A DNA stretch of 64,000 bases from Candidatus Omnitrophota bacterium. GTDB taxonomy: Bacteria > Omnitrophota > Gorgyraeia > Gygaellales > JAQTUX01. The stretch spans positions 310,001 through 374,000 of the forward strand of contig JAQTUX010000002.1 in NCBI GenBank assembly GCA_028707125.1. The letters are read 5' to 3'. Below: more notes on the stretch, generated by a model that was not told the origin of the DNA, did no database searches, and saw only the letters and a list, made by a program, of their open reading frames with translations. Numbering within the stretch: position 1 is the first letter of the stretch. The DNA is not shown here.

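Noticed and set aside
33471-64000. The giant frame as a chance open frame or decayed pseudogene cluster
   Set aside because: Thirty kilobases without a stop in one frame, with recognisable domain motifs throughout and all linkers in the same frame, cannot be chance. Some modules have lost catalytic residues, but the frame itself is intact.
33471-64000. Nonribosomal peptide or polyketide synthase
   Set aside because: No condensation, adenylation, ketosynthase or carrier-protein motifs were seen; the modules are diverse and non-repeating.
63935-64000. Start codon of the giant gene at 63935
   Set aside because: The codon is an in-frame TTG with no ribosome binding site, and the frame remains open upstream to the window edge with ordinary coding content.

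Overview
The window reads as one contig of a Gram-negative bacterium. It encodes lipid A enzymes (LpxB, an MsbA-type exporter, a Gfo/Idh dehydrogenase beside lpxB), a B12-dependent ribonucleotide reductase, an archaeal-type phosphoglycerate mutase, and tRNA genes without encoded CCA. A giant gene of more than 10,000 codons and many short intergenic inverted-repeat arrays make Candidatus Omnitrophota (formerly OP3, PVC superphylum) my best guess. That placement is inferred from gene content and is not proven by a marker phylogeny. No gene-free stretch exceeds 300 bp.

Positions 1-4.4 kb (minus strand) hold a translation operon, rpsB-tsf-pyrH-frr, followed by tRNA-Lys, tRNA-Leu, tRNA-Gly, a PtsN-like EIIA protein and the start of a YvcK/CofD-like protein that runs off the left edge. 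Positions 4.4-8.4 kb hold divergent cell-envelope genes: an MsbA-like exporter on minus, and Gfo/Idh dehydrogenase plus lpxB on plus. The two promoters overlap and appear leaderless. Positions 8.4-18.3 kb (minus) run nrdJ, apgM, mnmG, a QueG-like Fe-S protein, GAF-ANTAR regulator, response regulator, nadE, Lrp/AsnC regulator and aminotransferase.

Positions 18.4-33 kb (minus) are a sugar locus. A strong sigma70-type promoter at 32966-32994 precedes a solute-binding protein, a GPH-type MFS symporter, two ABC permeases, two secreted glycosidase-like proteins, a duplicated carbohydrate-binding-like protein and a TPR-type exported protein. ROK and LacI regulators and a coiled-coil membrane protein follow. 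No ABC ATPase is present in the cluster. A small PilZ protein (c-di-GMP type) lies at 33.0-33.4 kb.

Positions 33.5-64 kb are one uninterrupted minus-strand reading frame, still open at the right edge: at least 10,175 codons. It is a string of compact domains that resemble unrelated single-domain proteins. They include polymerase-beta and CCA/PcnB-type nucleotidyltransferases, a GH57-like hydrolase, a transglutaminase-like domain, several SAM methyltransferases and GNAT acetyltransferases, tandem winged helices, HEAT repeats, CheR-like, HPr-kinase-like, sigma70-region-2-like, uroporphyrinogen-decarboxylase-like, TrpF-like, DprA-like and CheD-like modules. Almost every junction carries a short GC-rich linker encoding A-S-S-S-(A/P)...Q-(A/E)-G-G-G. 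At DNA level the fuller linkers contain a palindrome (CGCCTGC, short loop, GCAGGCG) and a strikingly conserved core, CTGCTGGAGG on the plus strand. They therefore look like an in-frame palindromic repeat family that has spread through, or stitched together, a polyprotein-like gene. This is the most likely undescribed system in the window.

A second theme is four intergenic heptamer arrays arranged as inverted repeats. Two run into genes: one supplies the C-terminal tail of MnmG, and one supplies the whole signal peptide of a glycosidase.
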